The notes: generated from the letters alone by a model not told the origin. Counted from the first letter of the stretch, positions 1 through 7,530 are shown. The stretch is DNA of 9,388 nt from Planctomycetota bacterium (GCA_003644175.1 QNBS01000067.1:1-9388), one strand, 5' to 3'. Made by a program: numbers and translations.

Positions 1-267
1 CTTTTGTCGTTCGAATCTGACAATTCCGGAGGTTGGCCTCTTGACGACCTTGCCGGCCTGGCGGGTGGGGGCTTTTTCGTAGTACCATATCTGGGCCAGG
101 CGGCTGACTTCGCGGTCGATGGGTTCGCCGAGAAGAAGTCTGACTTGGCGCGTTGTCATGTAAGGCTCCAGCTTGAGCCGCCAGTTGTCGACGTCGGTCC
201 ATTTGGGCGGCTGCGCCGACGCCGCTGAACACAGCAGTACGATATATGTAAGTGTCGATGTTTTCAT
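1..267 (-). CDS. Secreted SmpA/OmlA (BamE)-like domain protein, 5' part only
   Basis: The complementary strand is open for 89 codons from an ATG at 267 to the window edge, so the C-terminus is missing. The N-terminus is a clear signal peptide: MKTST, a hydrophobic core (residues 6-13), then a signal peptidase I site after Ala-Ser-Ala (residue 18). Cys13 does not sit in a lipobox, so this is probably not a lipoprotein. Residues 29-63 fit the start of the SmpA/OmlA (BamE-like) fold: W29, then L-x-P-Y-M-T-T-R-Q-V-R-x-L-L-G-E-P at 33-49, and a W-Y-Y strand at 61-63. In classical BamE this domain belongs to the beta-barrel assembly complex. Planctomycete proteins with this short motif are often of unknown role, so I would not call it BamE itself. 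A weak AAGG lies 8 nt before the ATG. A good promoter (306-333) serves it. It is divergent from hypF. Confidence 0.75.
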   Translation of the reverse strand, partial: MKTSTLTYIVLLCSAASAQPPKWTDVDNWRLKLEPYMTTRQVRLLLGEPIDREVSRLAQIWYYEKAPTRQAGKVVKRPTSGIVRFERQK

Positions 268-305
268 GTCCGCGACCTTGTCAAAAAGGCTTGTCCACAT
301 CCGGG

Positions 306-333
306 ATTATAACGATTTTTTGGGGTTTGGCAA
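306..333 (-). promoter_or_regulatory. Sigma70-type promoter for the BamE-like gene
   Basis: On the minus strand TTGCCA (328-333, 5 of 6 to the -35 consensus) is followed after 16 nt by a perfect TATAAT (306-311). Transcription would start near 299 and give a leader of about 32 nt before the ATG at 267. The position and direction fit the divergent secreted protein gene. Confidence 0.65.
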
Positions 334-375
334 TTATTTTTGACTTCTTTGCTTGCCGGGGGGTTGAGATTTTCG

Positions 376-404
376 CTTCCACGGCGGCGTTTGTTGCGTA
401 TAAT
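376..404 (+). promoter_or_regulatory. Candidate promoter for the hyp operon
   Basis: A perfect -10 hexamer TATAAT at 399-404 lies 39 nt before the hypF ATG. The sequence 17 nt upstream (CTTCCA, 376-381) matches only 3 of 6 bases of the -35 consensus, so the promoter may be weak or depend on an activator. No convincing sigma54 -24/-12 element was found, although that class controls hyp genes in Escherichia coli. Confidence 0.4.
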
Positions 405-443
405 GCCTTTGGTGCGGAGACTTTGGCAGGATTTGGGAGCACG

Positions 444-2804
444 ATGGGTAAGGCAAAAACGGAGGCTGCGATCAAGAGGCAGCGTATTTTGATTACGGGC
501 AGGGTTCAGGGTGTGGGCTGTCGGCCGTTCGTATACAGGCTGGCCGGATTGCTTGGGCTGACGGGTCGGGTCTGGAACGACACCACCGGCGTTACGATCG
601 AGGTCCAGGGCTCGGCCCAAAGAATCGAGTCGTTTGTGGAGTGTCTCCGCACGGGGCACGGGCCCATCGAGAAGCCCGCCATGCTCAAAATAGCCACCTG
701 TCGCAGTACCGGCATTGACAGCGTACCCGAAGAACGGGAGTTTGCAATCGTCGCCAGCGACGCGGAAGGTCCTGCTATCTCGCAGGTTACACCCGATACG
801 GCGACGTGCGGCGATTGCCTGAGGGAGATGAACGAAAGAAGCGATTTTCGCTATCGGTATCCGTTTATCAACTGCACCAACTGCGGCCCGCGTTATTCGA
901 TTGTCAGGACGATCCCCTATGACAGGCCCAACACCACGATGGCGGGCTTTGAAATGTGCCCCGCCTGCCGGGCCCAGTACACCGAGACGGGCGACCGGCG
1001 TTTCCACGCCCAGCCTGTGGCTTGTCCGGCGTGCGGTCCGGCGGTGCAACTTACCGACAATACCGGCCGAGCGCTCGAATCGGACAGTCAAAAGGCGATT
1101 GCGCAAACCGCCGAAATGCTCCGGCAGGGCAGGATTGTCGCCATAAAAGGAGTGGGCGGCTTTCACCTTGCGGTCGATGCCTTCAACGATGACGCGGTGG
1201 CATGTCTCAGGGAGCGGAAACAACGCGATTACAAGCCGTTTGCCATGATGGCGGCGTCCATCGAGATTGTTCGACGGTATGTGCGAGTGGACGAAACCGC
1301 CGAAGGCCTGCTGAGGAGTCCGCAAAGCCCTATCGTGCTGCTGGATCGTAATGAGGACGCCGGCGACTGGTCCGCAATCGCGCCTTCGGTTGCGCAAGGC
1401 ACGGCGACATTGGGATTTATGCTGTGTTATGCGCCGCTGCACTATCTGCTGTTTGCCGCCGAGGGTATCGAGGTGCTGGTGATGACCAGTGCAAATATGT
1501 CCGATGAACCGCTGATCTGCGATAACGACCAGGCCCTTGCCCGGCTGGGGAGTGTGGCTGATGCGTTCCTGAACCACAATCGGGATATCTACCGGCAGGT
1601 GGACGATTCGGTGGTGCATATTGTGGACGGCCGGGCCGCGATGCTGCGGCGAAGCCGGGGCTATGTTCCGACGCCGATTCTGATGAGCCAGCCGTGCAGC
1701 GCCGATGTGTTCGCCGCGGGTGCGGATTTGAAGAATACGTTTTGCTTTGTCAAGGGCAACCAGCTTATCCTGAGCGAACATATCGGCGACCTTGCCGATG
1801 CGACGGTGTATCGCCATTATACCGATTCGGTGAGGCGCCTTCAGGGGCTTTTCGAGGTCGCCCCGACGGTCGCCGCCTGCGATCTTCACCCGGGGTACCT
1901 GTCGACGCAATATGCCCGCTTGTTAGGCGCCGAGCGGGTTATCGCCGTGCAGCATCACTGGGCGCATATCGCTTCGGTCCTGGCCGAGTACGACTATCCG
2001 GACCGCGTGATCGGGATTGTCGCCGACGGCACGGGGTATGGCGCCGACGATGCTATCTGGGGCTGTGAATGCCTGATTGCCTCCCTTGCCGGGTTTGAGC
2101 GGATCGGGCGCCTGATGTATTATCCGTTGCCGGGCGGCGATAAGGCGGCGAAAGAGCCGATTCGGCCGATCCTGGGACTGCTTAAGATGCTTTCGGGCAG
2201 CAATTCTTATTTGCGTCAGTATGCTGATATTCTTGGGCGAATTGAACCCGACGCGACCAGGCTTGATCTTATCGCCCAACAGTTGGACAAGAACATCAAT
2301 ACTGTTAAGACATCGAGTCTGGGCCGGCTTTTCGACGCGGCGGCCTGTCTGGCGGGGTTGGGCGATTACAACCATTTCGAGGCCCAGTTGCCGATGGCCC
2401 TGGAGAGCGTCGCCGACGAATCGGTCAAAGACCGGTACACCAGCGTGATTAAGGCCGATTCACACGGAACATTGCTGCTGGATGTTCGTAACATGCTGAA
2501 GGAACTGATTGCCGACATCAGGATGGGGGTATCGGCCGCTGTGATCAGCGCGAAGTTTCACAATTGTCTGGCGCAAGCCATGCTGGACTTTGCATTGGGC
2601 GCGCGGCAAAAGTATCAATTGAGCACGGTTGCATTGAGCGGCGGCGTTTTTTGTAATCGATATTTGGCTAATCGTCTCATTACGATGTTGAAAAAAAATG
2701 ACTTCTCGGTATTATTTAAGCAGCGTGCACCCGCCAACGACGGCGGCATCGCGCTGGGACAGGCGGCGATTGCGGCAAAAGCCGTGCAATCGGGCCGGGT
2801 TTGA
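444..2804 (+). CDS. hypF: Carbamoyltransferase HypF, [NiFe]-hydrogenase maturation
   Basis: HypF uses carbamoyl phosphate and ATP to make carbamoyl-adenylate and passes the carbamoyl group to the C-terminal Cys of HypE, the first step toward the cyanide ligands of the [NiFe] site. The 786-residue product (E. coli HypF is 750) shows the full domain order. An acylphosphatase domain covers about 13-105 (GRVQGVGCRPFVYR at 19-32, N45). Four CxxC pairs form the zinc region (122/125, 144/147, 172/175, 194/197). A YrdC-like domain covers about 215-405 (KPFAMM 264-269, TSANMSDEP 348-356). A Kae1/TobZ-like C-terminal domain has HHWAH at 504-508, DGTGYG at 528-533, LPGGD at 562-566 and SGGVF.N at 732-738. 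The frame is open upstream to 252, but those 64 codons overlap the promoter region and have no family counterpart. The ATG at 444 has GGGAG and AGGA just upstream. The usual Phe in the acylphosphatase motif (VQGVGFRPF) is Cys26 here. Confidence 0.97.
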   Translation: MGKAKTEAAIKRQRILITGRVQGVGCRPFVYRLAGLLGLTGRVWNDTTGVTIEVQGSAQRIESFVECLRTGHGPIEKPAMLKIATCRSTGIDSVPEEREFAIVASDAEGPAISQVTPDTATCGDCLREMNERSDFRYRYPFINCTNCGPRYSIVRTIPYDRPNTTMAGFEMCPACRAQYTETGDRRFHAQPVACPACGPAVQLTDNTGRALESDSQKAIAQTAEMLRQGRIVAIKGVGGFHLAVDAFNDDAVACLRERKQRDYKPFAMMAASIEIVRRYVRVDETAEGLLRSPQSPIVLLDRNEDAGDWSAIAPSVAQGTATLGFMLCYAPLHYLLFAAEGIEVLVMTSANMSDEPLICDNDQALARLGSVADAFLNHNRDIYRQVDDSVVHIVDGRAAMLRRSRGYVPTPILMSQPCSADVFAAGADLKNTFCFVKGNQLILSEHIGDLADATVYRHYTDSVRRLQGLFEVAPTVAACDLHPGYLSTQYARLLGAERVIAVQHHWAHIASVLAEYDYPDRVIGIVADGTGYGADDAIWGCECLIASLAGFERIGRLMYYPLPGGDKAAKEPIRPILGLLKMLSGSNSYLRQYADILGRIEPDATRLDLIAQQLDKNINTVKTSSLGRLFDAAACLAGLGDYNHFEAQLPMALESVADESVKDRYTSVIKADSHGTLLLDVRNMLKELIADIRMGVSAAVISAKFHNCLAQAMLDFALGARQKYQLSTVALSGGVFCNRYLANRLITMLKKNDFSVLFKQRAPANDGGIALGQAAIAAKAVQSGRV

Positions 2805-2837
2805 TTATGAGGAATGCAGTGTATGTGTCCCGTAAGC

Positions 2838-2865
2838 ACAGGGTGGGCTCTTAGCTCACCGCTGT
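2838..2865 (+). promoter_or_regulatory. Hairpin between hypF and hypC
   Basis: In RNA, ACAG plus GGUGGGCU (2838-2849) pairs with AGCUCACC (2853-2860), one bulged G (2861) and CUGU (2862-2865). This gives a 12-bp stem with one G-U pair and a CUU loop. No U-tract follows, so it is not a standard intrinsic terminator. It sits in the only long gap of the operon and could set mRNA processing or stability, or be a copy of an interspersed repeat. Confidence 0.55.
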
Positions 2866-2904
2866 TGTCGTGCGCATAGTGGTTACTTACAAGGAATGAA
2901 AAAT

Positions 2905-3153
2905 ATGTGTCTGGCGGTGCCTGCGAGAATAGTCGAGCTTGCCGATGACCGGGCGGTTGTTGACGCCATGGGCAATCGCTGGAAGTGCAGGACGACGCTT
3001 ACGCCCGATGTGAAGTTGGGCGATATTGTTTTGATACATGCAGGCTTTGCAATCACCACCATCGACGAAGAAGAGGCGCAGAAGACGTGGGAACTGATCG
3101 CCGAGTTCGACGAGTTTCAGAAGGAACAGGAAAAAGGTTCACCGATAGAATAG
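2905..3153 (+). CDS. hypC: Hydrogenase maturation chaperone HypC
   Basis: HypC binds HypD and carries the Fe(CN)2CO unit to the hydrogenase large-subunit precursor. The 82-residue product begins MCLAVPARI, so the essential Cys lies at position 2, and has the conserved GD-I-V-L-I-H-A-G-F-A-I segment (42-52) followed by I-D-E-E-E-A (55-60). An in-frame ATG at 2896 would add three residues, but AAGGA (2891-2895) touches that ATG directly and lies 9 nt before the ATG at 2905. Both the spacing and the need for Cys2 favour 2905. It stands 100 nt behind hypF and 10 nt before hypD. The length is typical of the family (about 75-100 residues). Confidence 0.96.
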   Translation: MCLAVPARIVELADDRAVVDAMGNRWKCRTTLTPDVKLGDIVLIHAGFAITTIDEEEAQKTWELIAEFDEFQKEQEKGSPIE

Positions 3154-3163
3154 ACGAAGCGGC

Positions 3164-4243
3164 ATGCTTAACAGGATCATGACAGCCCATAGACAGATGG
3201 ACGCCGCCTGCGAGAAGGTGGGCGGACAGATAAATATCATGGAGGTCTGCGGTACGCATACCGTATCGATCTTCCGCAACGGCATCCGCCCGACACTACC
3301 CAGGAGACTCAAACTGCTGTCGGGGCCCGGCTGTCCGGTGTGCGTAACGGATCAGGGATTTATCGATGTCATGCTCGAATTGGCGCAACACGACGACTGC
3401 ATTATCGCTACCTATGGCGATATGGTTCGCGTTCCGGGCAGGGCGGGGTCTCTGGAGACCAATCACCTGTCAAATGTCAAGGTGGTCCTGAGCAGCGATG
3501 ACGCTCTGAAGCTCGCCGAAAAACACCCGGACAAGACGGTGGTGTTTATCGCGGTGGGCTTTGAAACGACCACTCCGGCGACGGCCGTGGCGGTCGGCGA
3601 GGCGGACAGGAAGGGAATCGAAAATTTTTGCGTTCTCAGCGGGCACAAGCTCGTTATCCCGGCCATGCGCGCGCTGCTTAGCGACGCCAATAATAAGATC
3701 GACGCGTTCCTCTGTCCGGGGCACGTCAGCGTGATCATCGGCTCGGAGGCCTACGGTGAAATTGTCTCGGAGTTTGCCAGGCCTTGTGTGGTCGCCGGTT
3801 TTGAGCCGATGCAGATTATCGAGGGGCTGGCCGAGATATGCCGCCAGATTGTCCGGGGGACGGCCCAGGTCGGCTCGGTTTACCAAGGGGTTGTCAGTGC
3901 CGCCGGCAATACGACGGCGCGTAAAATTGTCGCCGAGTACTTCGAGCCTTATGACGGTTACTGGCGCGGATTAGGGACGATTGCCGGCGGTACTTTGAGG
4001 CTTAAAGACAAGTACAAGCGGTTCGACGCTCTGGAGCGATTCGGGATTGAGGAAATACCCGCAGAAGAGCTTGCCGGTTGTCTTTGCGGCAAGGTATTGA
4101 GCGGTCTGATCGATCCGCCCGAATGCGGCATGTTTGAAAACAAATGCACACCCGACACGCCCGTTGGACCGTGCATGGTCAGCAGCGAGGGTGCCTGTGC
4201 GGCATGGTACAAATACGGCAGGATACGAAAGCGGCGGTCGTGA
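3164..4243 (+). CDS. hypD: Hydrogenase maturation iron-sulfur protein HypD
   Basis: HypD is the [4Fe-4S] scaffold on which, with HypC, the Fe(CN)2CO group is assembled after cyanide transfer from HypE. The 359-residue product carries the signature sites in order: EVCGTHT (27-33, C29), SGPGCPVC (53-60, C57 and C60), YGDMVRVPG (84-92), VGFETTTPATA (131-141), CPGHVS (184-189), and a Cys-rich C-terminus (C306, C308, C321, C328, C337, C345) that supplies the cluster ligands. An in-frame TAG lies six codons upstream, so the ATG at 3164 is the earliest possible start. No strong Shine-Dalgarno sequence precedes it; with the 10-nt gap, coupling to hypC translation is likely. The N-terminus is about a dozen residues shorter than in E. 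coli HypD (373 residues). Confidence 0.96.
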   Translation: MLNRIMTAHRQMDAACEKVGGQINIMEVCGTHTVSIFRNGIRPTLPRRLKLLSGPGCPVCVTDQGFIDVMLELAQHDDCIIATYGDMVRVPGRAGSLETNHLSNVKVVLSSDDALKLAEKHPDKTVVFIAVGFETTTPATAVAVGEADRKGIENFCVLSGHKLVIPAMRALLSDANNKIDAFLCPGHVSVIIGSEAYGEIVSEFARPCVVAGFEPMQIIEGLAEICRQIVRGTAQVGSVYQGVVSAAGNTTARKIVAEYFEPYDGYWRGLGTIAGGTLRLKDKYKRFDALERFGIEEIPAEELAGCLCGKVLSGLIDPPECGMFENKCTPDTPVGPCMVSSEGACAAWYKYGRIRKRRS

Positions 4244-5265
4244 ATCAGAGAGAGGATAAAAAGATATTGCTGGCGCATGGCGGCGGCGGGAGGCTGACAA
4301 GCAACCTCATCAGCAGTCTGATCCTGCCCAGATTCGACAACGAGGTTCTTGGGAAACTGACCGACTCTGCGGCGATTGAGTTGTCCTCTTCGTCGGTTCT
4401 TTTTACCACCGACAGTTTCGTCGTAAAACCCCTGTTCTTTAAAGGCGGCGATATCGGCAAGCTGTCTGTTTGCGGTACGGTCAATGACCTTGCGGTCGCC
4501 GGCGCAAAGCCCGTGGCGTTGAGTCTGTCGCTGATTATTGAAGAGGGTTTTGAGACAGCACTGCTGGAAAGGATTCTTGACAGCGCCGCTAATACCGCCG
4601 CCGAGGCGGGCGTCCGGATCGTTACCGGCGATACGAAAGTCGTCGAGAAGGGTTCGGCTGACGGGATATTCATCAATACGGCGGGAATCGGGACCAGGGT
4701 CGCCGGCGCCGAGCTTTCTTTTGACAAAATCACTCCGGGCGATTGCATCATCATCAACGGCACGATCGGCGATCACGGGATGGCGATCATGTCAAAACGT
4801 GAAGGTATCGAATTCGAATTGTCGATTGAAAGCGATTGCGCATGCCTTGCGGACCTGACCTGCAAGATACTGGAAAGCACGCCCGGAGTCCGGTTTATGA
4901 GGGACCCGACGCGGGGCGGCGTCGCCGCTGTGCTTAATGAGATCGCCGAAGGGCGCCGCTGCGATATTGAGATTAATGAAAAGCCCGTTCCGGTCAATCC
5001 GGCGGTCAAGGCGGCGGCCGATATGCTGGGCTTTGATCTGCTGGACATCGCCAATGAGGGCAAGGTCCTGATCGTCGCATCGCAGGATTCGGCCGAGGCG
5101 GTATTGAATATCTGCCGCAACCATCCTTTAGGCCGCCAGGGGCAGGTGATCGGCAGGGTCGCCGAGACCGCCGCCGAAGCGCCGATAGTCGAAATGATTA
5201 CCGCTATCGGGGGCAAAAGGATTGTCCGGACGCCGTACGGGCGAGACCTGCCGAGGATTTGCTGA
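4240..5265 (+). CDS. hypE: Hydrogenase maturation protein HypE (carbamoyl dehydratase)
   Basis: HypE accepts the carbamoyl group from HypF on its C-terminal Cys and dehydrates it with ATP to a thiocyanate, the cyanide source for the [NiFe] site. The 341-residue product ends in the diagnostic Pro-Arg-Ile-Cys, with Cys341 as acceptor. It has the PurM/AIRS-type ATP-binding features: LAHGGGGR (11-18), FTTDSFVV (55-62), KGGDIGKL..CGTVNDLA (68-85) and MRDPTRGG further on. I chose the GTG at 4240 because it overlaps the hypD stop in a GTGA tetranucleotide and gives the usual length (E. coli about 336). An ATG at 4204 in the same frame would add 12 residues and overlap hypD by 40 nt; it cannot be excluded. 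The ribosome-binding site is weak, as expected for a coupled start. Confidence 0.95.
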   Translation: MNQREDKKILLAHGGGGRLTSNLISSLILPRFDNEVLGKLTDSAAIELSSSSVLFTTDSFVVKPLFFKGGDIGKLSVCGTVNDLAVAGAKPVALSLSLIIEEGFETALLERILDSAANTAAEAGVRIVTGDTKVVEKGSADGIFINTAGIGTRVAGAELSFDKITPGDCIIINGTIGDHGMAIMSKREGIEFELSIESDCACLADLTCKILESTPGVRFMRDPTRGGVAAVLNEIAEGRRCDIEINEKPVPVNPAVKAAADMLGFDLLDIANEGKVLIVASQDSAEAVLNICRNHPLGRQGQVIGRVAETAAEAPIVEMITAIGGKRIVRTPYGRDLPRIC

Positions 5266-5609
5266 TGCACGAAACAATGATAGCCCAGAGCATTGTCGAG
5301 GCGATTTCCAAAGAGGCCGCCAAATACGACGCCAAACCGATCGCCGCCAGAAGCTCCTGCGGCCAGTTGAATCCTATCAATGACGAGGTGCTGAACTTTG
5401 CGTTTGAAATTGTCGCCAAAGACAGCGTTTGCCGGGGCATGACGCTGGAGATTGTGCATATCCCGCTCAAGGGCAAGTGCAAAAACTGTGGCGAAACGTT
5501 CGATTTTGACATATACTCTCCCGGATGCCCGGCGTGCAAGAGCAACGAGTTCAGCATCGAACCGGACGCGGAGCTTTTGCTGGAAGAGATAGAATTCGAG
5601 GACAAATGA
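5265..5609 (+). CDS. hypA: Nickel metallochaperone HypA
   Basis: HypA binds nickel and, with HypB, inserts it into the hydrogenase large subunit. The 114-residue product starts Met-His-Glu, giving the conserved His2 nickel ligand, and carries a structural zinc site CxxC-x12-CxxC at C72, C75, C88 and C91. The start at 5265 overlaps the hypE stop by one base (TGATG). A TTG six bases upstream would also be in frame, but it would move His away from position 2. Length and composition are typical of the family. hypB begins 3 nt after the stop. Confidence 0.96.
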   Translation: MHETMIAQSIVEAISKEAAKYDAKPIAARSSCGQLNPINDEVLNFAFEIVAKDSVCRGMTLEIVHIPLKGKCKNCGETFDFDIYSPGCPACKSNEFSIEPDAELLLEEIEFEDK

Positions 5610-5612
5610 CGT

Positions 5613-6278
5613 ATGAAGATATCTCTGAAGAAAAAGATATTGGACAAGAACGAAGAGTGTTCCCTGCAAAACAGCGCGTTCTTTGCAGACAACAACACGT
5701 TTTGTGTCAATGTCATATCGTCTCCGGGTTCGGGGAAGACAACGATCCTGTCAAGAACCATCGGCGACCTCAAAGATCGCCTCAAGATCGGTGTCATCGA
5801 AGGAGACATCCGCACGGACACCGACGCGAAGAAGATTCGATCCACCGGCGCAGCGGCGGTGCAGATCGAGACAAAGGGCGCGTGCCATCTCTCCGCCGAG
5901 CAGGTCACCGGCGCCTTAGGCGCAATCGGCGCCGCCGACCTTGACATTGTATTTGTTGAAAACGTCGGCAATCTCGTCTGTCCGTCGGCGTTTGACCTCG
6001 GCGAGCAGGCAAGAACCGTCGTTCTTTCACTGCCCGAAGGCGACGACAAGCCCATCAAGTACCCCGGCACATTCGCCGGGGCGGACGTTCTCCTGATCAA
6101 TAAGATGGATCTCGCCGATGTCGTGGACTTTGATCTCGACCGCGTGATTAACCACATAAGCACCTTAAAACCAGACATCCAAATCTTCCAGGTCTCGGCA
6201 AAAACCGGTGAGGGTATGGACGCCTGGTACGACTGGCTGATGAAAAGAGCGGACGCAAACCAGCCAAAGGAAGATTGA
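5613..6278 (+). CDS. hypB: Nickel-insertion GTPase HypB
   Basis: HypB is a SIMIBI-class GTPase that drives nickel transfer together with HypA. The 221-residue product shows a P-loop SSPGSGKTT (36-44), a VIEGD segment (61-65), the metal-site pair Cys91-His92 in KGACHLSAEQV, ENVGNLVCPS (116-125, with Cys123), NKMD (163-166) for guanine recognition and SAKTGEG (195-201). There is no N-terminal His-rich stretch or CxxCGC-type motif, so this is the short form without a nickel store. The residue usually Gly before GxCH is Lys88 here. It follows hypA after 3 nt and is the last hyp gene. AAGGA near its 3' end (6267-6271) lies ahead of another ATG at 6279. Confidence 0.96.
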   Translation: MKISLKKKILDKNEECSLQNSAFFADNNTFCVNVISSPGSGKTTILSRTIGDLKDRLKIGVIEGDIRTDTDAKKIRSTGAAAVQIETKGACHLSAEQVTGALGAIGAADLDIVFVENVGNLVCPSAFDLGEQARTVVLSLPEGDDKPIKYPGTFAGADVLLINKMDLADVVDFDLDRVINHISTLKPDIQIFQVSAKTGEGMDAWYDWLMKRADANQPKED

Positions 6279-6306
6279 ATGTCTGTGACCGGTAAGGAGA
6301 ACAAAG

Positions 6307-7530
6307 ATGAGGTATGGACGGCTTGTTATTGTGCTTTTGGCTGCGGTATTAATGGCGGGGTGTGAGATGGAGACGGCCAGGACATTCGGAGACGACCTTG
6401 AATTCCTCAAACAGCACACCGACGTGCTCGTTCTTGCCGACGCCGAAGGCAAAGCACAAGTAGCCGTTGTGCCCGCCTGGCAGGGACGGGTCATGACCAG
6501 CACCGCCGGCGGCGCCGGCGGCGCCGGCTTCGGCTGGATTAACCGGGAGTTGATCGCCTCCGGCCGGATCGAAGCGCATGTTAACGCTTACGGCGGCGAG
6601 GAGCGGTTCTGGATGGGGCCGGAGGGCGGGCAGTTTTCCATCTTCTTCGCCGAGGGCGCAGAATTCAACCTCGACAACTGGCGGACGCCGGCGGTGATCG
6701 ATACCGAGCCGTTTGAACTTGTCTCCCAAACCAACACAATGGCGACCTTTCGCAGGCTGACAAGGCTGACCAATTACTCGGGTGCGATATTCGATGTTCA
6801 AATCAATCGAAGCGTCAAGCTGCTGCCCGCCGATTCCCATGCCTGGGCATTGGGCGCAGACATCCCCGAAACTATCAAGGCGGTCGCCTTCCAGACGGAT
6901 AACAGCATAACCAACAAAGGCGCAAAAGCATGGACAAAGAAAACCGGCCTGCTGTCCATCTGGATCCTCGGCATGTTCAATTCGTCCGATGATACAACGG
7001 TCGTCGTTCCGTTCGAGCCGGGTCCGGACAGCGAGTTAGGACCGAAAGTCAACGACGAATACTTCGGCAAGGTTCCCGCCGACCGCCTCATAGTCGCCGA
7101 TGATGTGCTGTTTTTCAACTGCGACGGACAATACCGCAGCAAGATCGGTCTTTCGCCCAAACGCGCAAAACCGATACTGGGAAGCTACGATGCGGCGGGT
7201 CGGGTTCTAACCATCGTGCAGTACACAAAGCCCGAAGGCGCAACCGACTATGTCAACTCCATGTGGGAACTTCAGGACAAACCGTTTGCCGGCGACGTGG
7301 TCAACTCCTACAACGACGGGCCGCCCGAGCCGGGCGCCAAACCGTTGGGCCCGTTCTATGAACTGGAAACATCGTCGCCGGCCGCGGAGTTGAAACCGGG
7401 CGAAACCCTTTCACACATGCACCGTACGTTCCACCTGCAGGGACCGGAAAAAGACCTCGATTCGATCGCAAGGGCAACCTTAGGCGTCTCGCTGGACGAA
7501 ATCAAATCCGCCATGCCGAAGACGCGGTAA
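6307..7530 (+). CDS. Lipoprotein of the DUF6786 type
   Basis: The 407-residue product has a lipoprotein signal peptide: MRYGR, a hydrophobic core (7-15) and a lipobox Leu-Met-Ala-Gly-Cys with lipidated Cys19. I recognise the mature part as a DUF6786-type protein from the block WQGRVMTSTA (58-67), GFGWIN (74-79) and HVNAYGGEERFWMGPEGGQF (91-110), which recurs in planctomycetes and Bacteroidetes. This assignment is from memory. The fold may be a carbohydrate-binding or mutarotase-like beta-sandwich, but no enzymatic role is established. A very good AAGGAG (6294-6299) lies 7 nt before the ATG. The gene is 28 nt behind hypB on the same strand with no terminator between them, so it is probably the last gene of the transcript. 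Nothing in the protein suggests metal binding or hydrogenase maturation. A perfect 9-nt tandem repeat encodes its Gly/Ala loop. Confidence 0.8.
   Translation: MRYGRLVIVLLAAVLMAGCEMETARTFGDDLEFLKQHTDVLVLADAEGKAQVAVVPAWQGRVMTSTAGGAGGAGFGWINRELIASGRIEAHVNAYGGEERFWMGPEGGQFSIFFAEGAEFNLDNWRTPAVIDTEPFELVSQTNTMATFRRLTRLTNYSGAIFDVQINRSVKLLPADSHAWALGADIPETIKAVAFQTDNSITNKGAKAWTKKTGLLSIWILGMFNSSDDTTVVVPFEPGPDSELGPKVNDEYFGKVPADRLIVADDVLFFNCDGQYRSKIGLSPKRAKPILGSYDAAGRVLTIVQYTKPEGATDYVNSMWELQDKPFAGDVVNSYNDGPPEPGAKPLGPFYELETSSPAAELKPGETLSHMHRTFHLQGPEKDLDSIARATLGVSLDEIKSAMPKTR
6505..6528 (+). repeat. Tandem 9-nt repeat inside the lipoprotein gene
   Basis: GCCGGCGGC occurs at 6505-6513 and 6514-6522, with a partial third unit GCCGGC at 6523-6528. 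It encodes Ala-Gly-Gly units in a loop between the conserved MTST and GWIN blocks. In-frame slippage would change only the loop length. Confidence 0.8.

Noticed and set aside
326..343. Sigma54-like element (TTTGGCAATTATTTTTGA) before hypF
   Set aside because: The -24 half is fair, but the essential GC of the -12 element is missing. The same bases form the -35 of the minus-strand promoter.
252..443. N-terminal extension of HypF by 64 residues from an upstream start
   Set aside because: The extra segment has no family counterpart, lies over the divergent promoters and overlaps the start of the minus-strand gene. The ATG at 444 gives the normal HypF N-terminus ahead of the acylphosphatase domain.
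264..1910. 548-codon open frame on the minus strand opposite hypF
   Set aside because: It is antisense to clear HypF coding sequence. Its translation is rich in Arg, His and Gly, as expected from the complement of a GC-rich gene, and shows no domain.
4144..4239. Upstream extension of HypE into hypD
   Set aside because: It would overlap conserved HypD C-terminal coding by about 100 nt. The GTGA overlap at 4240 gives the family length.
3958..4776. 272-codon minus-strand frame opposite hypD/hypE
   Set aside because: It is antisense to two well-supported genes, and its translation matches no recognisable family.
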